A stretch of 64,000 nucleotides of DNA from CAMTWZ01 sp041749075. Lineage in GTDB: Bacteria > Bacteroidota > Rhodothermia > Balneolales > HLUCCA01. Shown one piece after another: positions 60,815 to 64,000 of the stretch (position 1 is its first letter; the number at the start of each line of letters is the position of its first letter). The notes beneath the pieces were generated by a model that had not been told where the DNA came from, searched no databases, and saw only the letters and a program-made list of their open reading frames with translations. The stretch is taken from contig JBGTBY010000038.1 in NCBI GenBank assembly GCA_041749075.1, positions 1 through 64,000 on the forward strand, read 5' to 3'. Position numbers and translations under genes: made by a program.

Positions 60815-61580
60815 AGACGGTATTATCGCCCAATTCTGGGCTCTGCAACGAAAAAAAGCTCTTGAACCAAGAGCGAAGGCGGTTATCGCTCGCATCGAAA
60901 GCATGGTCGGCACGTGGATTCAGAATCCCAATTTGTATGCCATGGCCTTGCGACATCGATCCAAATTGGTGGAAAGCGATTTTCAGGATCATGAAAGTTA
61001 TGAGCAGCTCGAATTCCTCGGTGATGCCGTACTTGATTTGATCGTGGCAGAGCTCATCTACAACCGATATCCCACCCAGGATGAAGGGTTCATGACCCAG
61101 ATGCGGTCTCGGATCGTGAGAGCGGAAACATTGGCCCGTTTGGCGGAAGGACTCAAATTGGCCGAGGTCATCGAAATTGGAGATCGTGTGCGCGACCAAG
61201 GCATCGAAACCAGTGTGAATGTGATGTCGGACATTTTCGAAGCGCTCATCGGTGCACTGTATCGAGATCGCGGCTTCGATGTGGTCTTTGAATTTGTAGA
61301 ACGCGTGATTTTAAGCGAAATTGATTTCAGCAACATCGAGCAGGAACGTGAGAATTTCAAGAGTTTGTTGCTCGAGTATGCTCAATCCCGCAAGCTCGGA
61401 ACGCCCACGTATCGGACGTCCGCAGTGGAGGGGCCCGATCATGAACGAACGTACACCATCCAAGTGCTGATCGGCACAGATGTTAGGGGAACGGGTACAG
61501 GAAAAAGTAAAAAGAAAGCAGAACAGAAAGCTGCCGAAGAAGCATTGGCTTTTTACGGACAGTCTATACCATCATTATGA
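60804..61580 (+). CDS. rnc: Ribonuclease III
   Basis: Cleaves double-stranded RNA in rRNA processing. About 258 residues with the signature YEQLEFLGDAVLDLIVAELI, the second catalytic acidic pair in SDIFEALIGALYRDRG, and a C-terminal dsRNA-binding domain (GPDHERTYTIQVLIG, KSKKKAEQKAAEEAL). The start is uncertain: no ATG lies between the fabF stop and the conserved region, TTG 60804 overlaps fabF by 11 bases and is the likely start. The frame is open back to 60744. It overlaps ilvE by four bases. Confidence 0.93.
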   Translation: MKAKDGIIAQFWALQRKKALEPRAKAVIARIESMVGTWIQNPNLYAMALRHRSKLVESDFQDHESYEQLEFLGDAVLDLIVAELIYNRYPTQDEGFMTQMRSRIVRAETLARLAEGLKLAEVIEIGDRVRDQGIETSVNVMSDIFEALIGALYRDRGFDVVFEFVERVILSEIDFSNIEQERENFKSLLLEYAQSRKLGTPTYRTSAVEGPDHERTYTIQVLIGTDVRGTGTGKSKKKAEQKAAEEALAFYGQSIPSL

Positions 61581-62659
61581 CGAACAAAACGTTTCGAATC
61601 CAAGCCGCTGAAACATCGCGCTTGGATTCTGTCGATTTCTCAACCTTACGCTTCGGCGAAGTGTTTTCAGACCACATGGCCCAGGTCATTTTTGATAAAA
61701 AAAACTGGCAACAGGGCGAAATCATACCGTTCGGGCCGATTACGCTAAGTCCGGCCGTTAGTGTGCTTCACTACGGACAGGCGGTGTTCGAAGGACTGAA
61801 GGCGTTTCGCTACAAGGATGGTCGCATCAATGTATTCCGTGCCGACCGCCACTATGAGCGATTCATTGCCTCCTGTGAACGGATGAGCATTCCAGCCCTC
61901 CCTCGCGAAACGTGGTTCGAAGCAATTGACACGTTGCTGACGATGGACAAAGACTGGGTCCCATCCGACCGATACAAAAGCTATTACTTACGTCCGTTCA
62001 TTATGGCGACAGAGCCATATTTGGGTGTGCGTCCGTCGACACGGTATCGGTTCATGCTGATCGGTGGTCCGGTCGGAAATTATTATGCCGAGGGTATCAA
62101 GCCCGTGAAACTCACCACCATGCCCGATTATGCCCGAGCCATGCGTGGCGGAACAGGCAGTGCGAAAAGTCCCGGCAATTATGCGGCCACTCTGAAACCA
62201 TCGTTTTTGGCGATAGAGCAAGGGTATGCGCAAGTGTTATGGCTCGATGCCGAGAAACGCACGTTCGTTGAGGAAGTGGGCACATCCAACATCTTTTTTG
62301 TGATCAAGGGCAAACTCATCACACCGGCGCTGACCGATAGCATTTTGCGTGGTGTGACGCGCGACAGTGTGCTCGCATTGGCAAATGATTTCGGGATGGA
62401 TGTGGAAGAACGAGCGATTTCGATTGATGAGGTACTACAAGCCGGAAAAGATGGAAGCCTGACCGAAGTGTTCGCATCCGGAACCGCGGCGGTGATTTCG
62501 CCAGTTGGATTGATGCACCACGCCGGAACCACCATCGAGCTGGACATGGTTCGGATGGGTCCGGTTGCGCAACGGTTTTATGACACCCTCACAGGTTGGC
62601 ATCATGGCGATGTGGCTGATTCTCATGGCTGGGTACGGTTGCTCGGTGGGCCAATATGA
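61577..62659 (+). CDS. ilvE: Branched-chain amino acid aminotransferase
   Basis: A PLP enzyme that transfers amino groups to and from Leu, Ile and Val. The 360-residue fold-type IV protein has HYGQAVFEGLKAFRYKDGRI at the N-terminal part, YLRPFIMATEPYLGV, the likely PLP lysine at about 207 (NYAATLKPSF), and EEVGTSNIFFV. The length is that of the longer IlvE class. It overlaps both neighbours (ATGA). Confidence 0.95.
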   Translation: MTNKTFRIQAAETSRLDSVDFSTLRFGEVFSDHMAQVIFDKKNWQQGEIIPFGPITLSPAVSVLHYGQAVFEGLKAFRYKDGRINVFRADRHYERFIASCERMSIPALPRETWFEAIDTLLTMDKDWVPSDRYKSYYLRPFIMATEPYLGVRPSTRYRFMLIGGPVGNYYAEGIKPVKLTTMPDYARAMRGGTGSAKSPGNYAATLKPSFLAIEQGYAQVLWLDAEKRTFVEEVGTSNIFFVIKGKLITPALTDSILRGVTRDSVLALANDFGMDVEERAISIDEVLQAGKDGSLTEVFASGTAAVISPVGLMHHAGTTIELDMVRMGPVAQRFYDTLTGWHHGDVADSHGWVRLLGGPI

Positions 62660-63471
62660 AGGCCTATCTCGATCTCGTTTCCCGCGTTCTGGAACAGGGT
62701 GAACGCAAACACAATCGCACAGGTGTCGACACGATTTCTTCGTTCGCCGAATTCTATAAAGTCGATCTGGCGGAGGGGTTCCCACTGCTTACGACCAAGA
62801 AAGTGCATTTCCGATCTGTCATATTGGAACTGCTCTGGTATCTGAGGGGGGAGGACCACATCCGTTGGCTACGCGATGAAAACAATTGCCACATTTGGGA
62901 CGCTTGGGCCAGAGAAGACGGACATGTAGGTCCGATTTACCCCGTTCTATGGCGCAATTTCCCGGTTGGTGATCCATATGAAGATCCGAAAGAGCAGGTA
63001 CGCACTTTCGATCAGATCAAAGAAGCCGTTCATACGCTCAAGACAAATCCGAACAGCCGTCGGATCGTGGTCAGTGCTTGGCATCCTGGAATGATCAAGC
63101 ACATGGCGCTTCCTCCTTGTCATATCCTGTTTGTGTTCAATGTGAGCGGTGGACGATTGAACTGCCACCTCACGCAACGCTCGGGCGACATTGCTCTTGG
63201 TATTCCATTCAATTTGGCCTGCTATTCAGCACTCACCATGGCGATCGCGCAGGAAGTGGGTTTGAAGCCAGGTGTGTTTGCACATACCATCGTGGATGCG
63301 CACATCTATGTGAATCACATCGATGGATTGAACGAGCAACTCAAGCGCGAACCCAAATCGCTACCAACTTTATCTATCTCGAAAAAAGCGCTGGACGACC
63401 TCTCGTTTGAAGATTTCGTGCTCAGTGGATATGATCCCGATCCCGGAATCAAATTCGAGGTCGCTGTTTGA
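62656..63471 (+). CDS. thyA: Thymidylate synthase ThyA
   Basis: Methylates dUMP to dTMP with methylene-tetrahydrofolate. The 271-residue protein has RTGVDTISSF, LELLWYLRGE, the catalytic Cys155 in ALPPCHILF, QRSGDIALGIPFN and HIYVNHIDGL. It is coupled to the next gene, dihydrofolate reductase, which regenerates the folate it oxidises; the stop overlaps that start. Confidence 0.97.
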   Translation: MKAYLDLVSRVLEQGERKHNRTGVDTISSFAEFYKVDLAEGFPLLTTKKVHFRSVILELLWYLRGEDHIRWLRDENNCHIWDAWAREDGHVGPIYPVLWRNFPVGDPYEDPKEQVRTFDQIKEAVHTLKTNPNSRRIVVSAWHPGMIKHMALPPCHILFVFNVSGGRLNCHLTQRSGDIALGIPFNLACYSALTMAIAQEVGLKPGVFAHTIVDAHIYVNHIDGLNEQLKREPKSLPTLSISKKALDDLSFEDFVLSGYDPDPGIKFEVAV

Positions 63472-63956
63472 AACTGGTTCTGATCGTGGCCCATGATGAG
63501 GCCCTGGTGATCGGAAAGGATGGAGGCTTGCCTTGGAGGCTGCCAGCGGATCTGAAGCACTTCAAAGAAACAACCATGGGCAAGCCGATTATGATGGGGC
63601 GTGGTGTGTTCGAGGAGCTGAATGAAAAACCGTTGCCCGGCCGCGACAATATCGTCATTTCGTCCAGAAAGTGGGATCATGTCAAAAGTTTTATTACAAT
63701 CGAACACGCATTAGATTATCTTAGAGAACACGATACCGTGTTTGTGATTGGAGGGGCCAAACTGTACGCATCAATGATGAATTTGGTCGATTCAATGATT
63801 GTGACGGAGGTGCCCGGTGTACATGAAGGGGACACGTTTTTCCCTGATTACAGACCGGATATTGGTCGGGTTTGGCAAGAGATTTCCAGTCGTGAAGCCG
63901 ATGGATTGACATTCAAAACATATCGTCGAATTTCGAAGGTCGTACCGAACATCTGA
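63468..63956 (+). CDS. folA: Dihydrofolate reductase
   Basis: A 162-residue enzyme that reduces dihydrofolate to tetrahydrofolate. It has VIGKDGGLPWRLPADLKHF (substrate and NADPH loop, with the catalytic acidic Asp in PADLKHF), MGKPIMMGRGVFEEL and VFVIGGAKLY. The start is TTG 63468, overlapping the thyA stop as TTGA; no ATG is available before the conserved core. Confidence 0.95.
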   Translation: MKLVLIVAHDEALVIGKDGGLPWRLPADLKHFKETTMGKPIMMGRGVFEELNEKPLPGRDNIVISSRKWDHVKSFITIEHALDYLREHDTVFVIGGAKLYASMMNLVDSMIVTEVPGVHEGDTFFPDYRPDIGRVWQEISSREADGLTFKTYRRISKVVPNI

Positions 63957-63959
63957 ACC

Positions 63960-64000
63960 ATGCAAGAGAAGGTCGAAAAACGGGTATATATCGGCATCGC
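63960..64000 (+). CDS. Start of a further gene (partial)
   Basis: ATG 63960 lies three bases after the folA stop and opens a frame (MQEKVEKRVYIGI) that runs off the window. It is too short to identify. The spacing fits continuation of the operon. Confidence 0.4.
   Translation, partial: MQEKVEKRVYIGI

Overview
The window looks like a chromosomal segment from a member of the Bacteroidota/FCB group, possibly a deep branch such as Balneolia or Rhodothermia. The reasons are families largely confined to that group (DUF5683 after parAB, DUF6588, a DUF5723-type barrel, DUF3109 before rpoN), an atpD-atpC pair detached from the other ATP synthase genes, the order DUF177-rpmF-plsX-fabH-fabD-fabG-acpP-fabF-rnc, and several promoters of the form TTG-N19/20-TAnnTT(TG). 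The species assignment is inference. No tRNA, rRNA, CRISPR array, transposase or integrase was seen, and no gene-free stretch exceeds about 160 bases.

Layout. 1-7.3 kb: end of an unrecognised gene, DUF3109 and rpoN; on the minus strand mazG, citrate synthase, an Lrp/AsnC regulator and a membrane protein; then an MFS transporter. 7.4-14.6 kb: uvrC, an ECF sigma factor with a probable anti-sigma partner, parA-parB-DUF5683, a LOG-family protein and an exported TPR protein. 14.7-33.1 kb: transketolase, a SpoIIE-type phosphatase, polA, then a long minus-strand run (DUF6588, rsgA-lon, DUF5723 barrel, pcrA/uvrD-valS-rsmB). 33.2-47.2 kb: atpD-atpC and, inserted behind them, a 12 kb RHS polymorphic-toxin locus. 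47.3-51.9 kb: a lipoprotein and an envelope operon (polyprenyl synthase, LpxH-like hydrolase, PBP1a). 51.9-64 kb: pfkA-pgi-deoxynucleoside kinase, then DUF177-rpmF-fatty acid synthesis-rnc-ilvE-thyA-folA, tightly packed with ATGA, TGATG or TTGA overlaps.

The notable system is the RHS locus. One full-length gene would encode a secreted protein of about 1,915 residues with a toxin-like tip, followed by a small membrane protein as probable immunity gene. Behind it lie three orphan cassettes. Each is a 5'-truncated copy of the conserved RHS core fused to a different tip and followed by a different AT-rich candidate immunity gene (a soluble protein, a 66-residue membrane protein and a tandem RDD membrane protein). 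The full-length gene is out of frame at a run of ten G inside its signal peptide; nine G would restore it. A second single-base frame break lies near 39397. The locus is bracketed by direct repeats of about 800 bp holding the 3' end of atpD, all of atpC and some downstream sequence. In the truncated right-hand atpD all 15 differences from the left copy are synonymous. That suggests the right repeat diverged inside a functional gene elsewhere and arrived with the toxin DNA. Together these features point to an ON/OFF-switching, tip-swapping toxin locus that can in principle be lost by recombination between the repeats.

A second unexplained pattern is a set of degenerate heptanucleotide tandem repeats in four separate intergenic regions.
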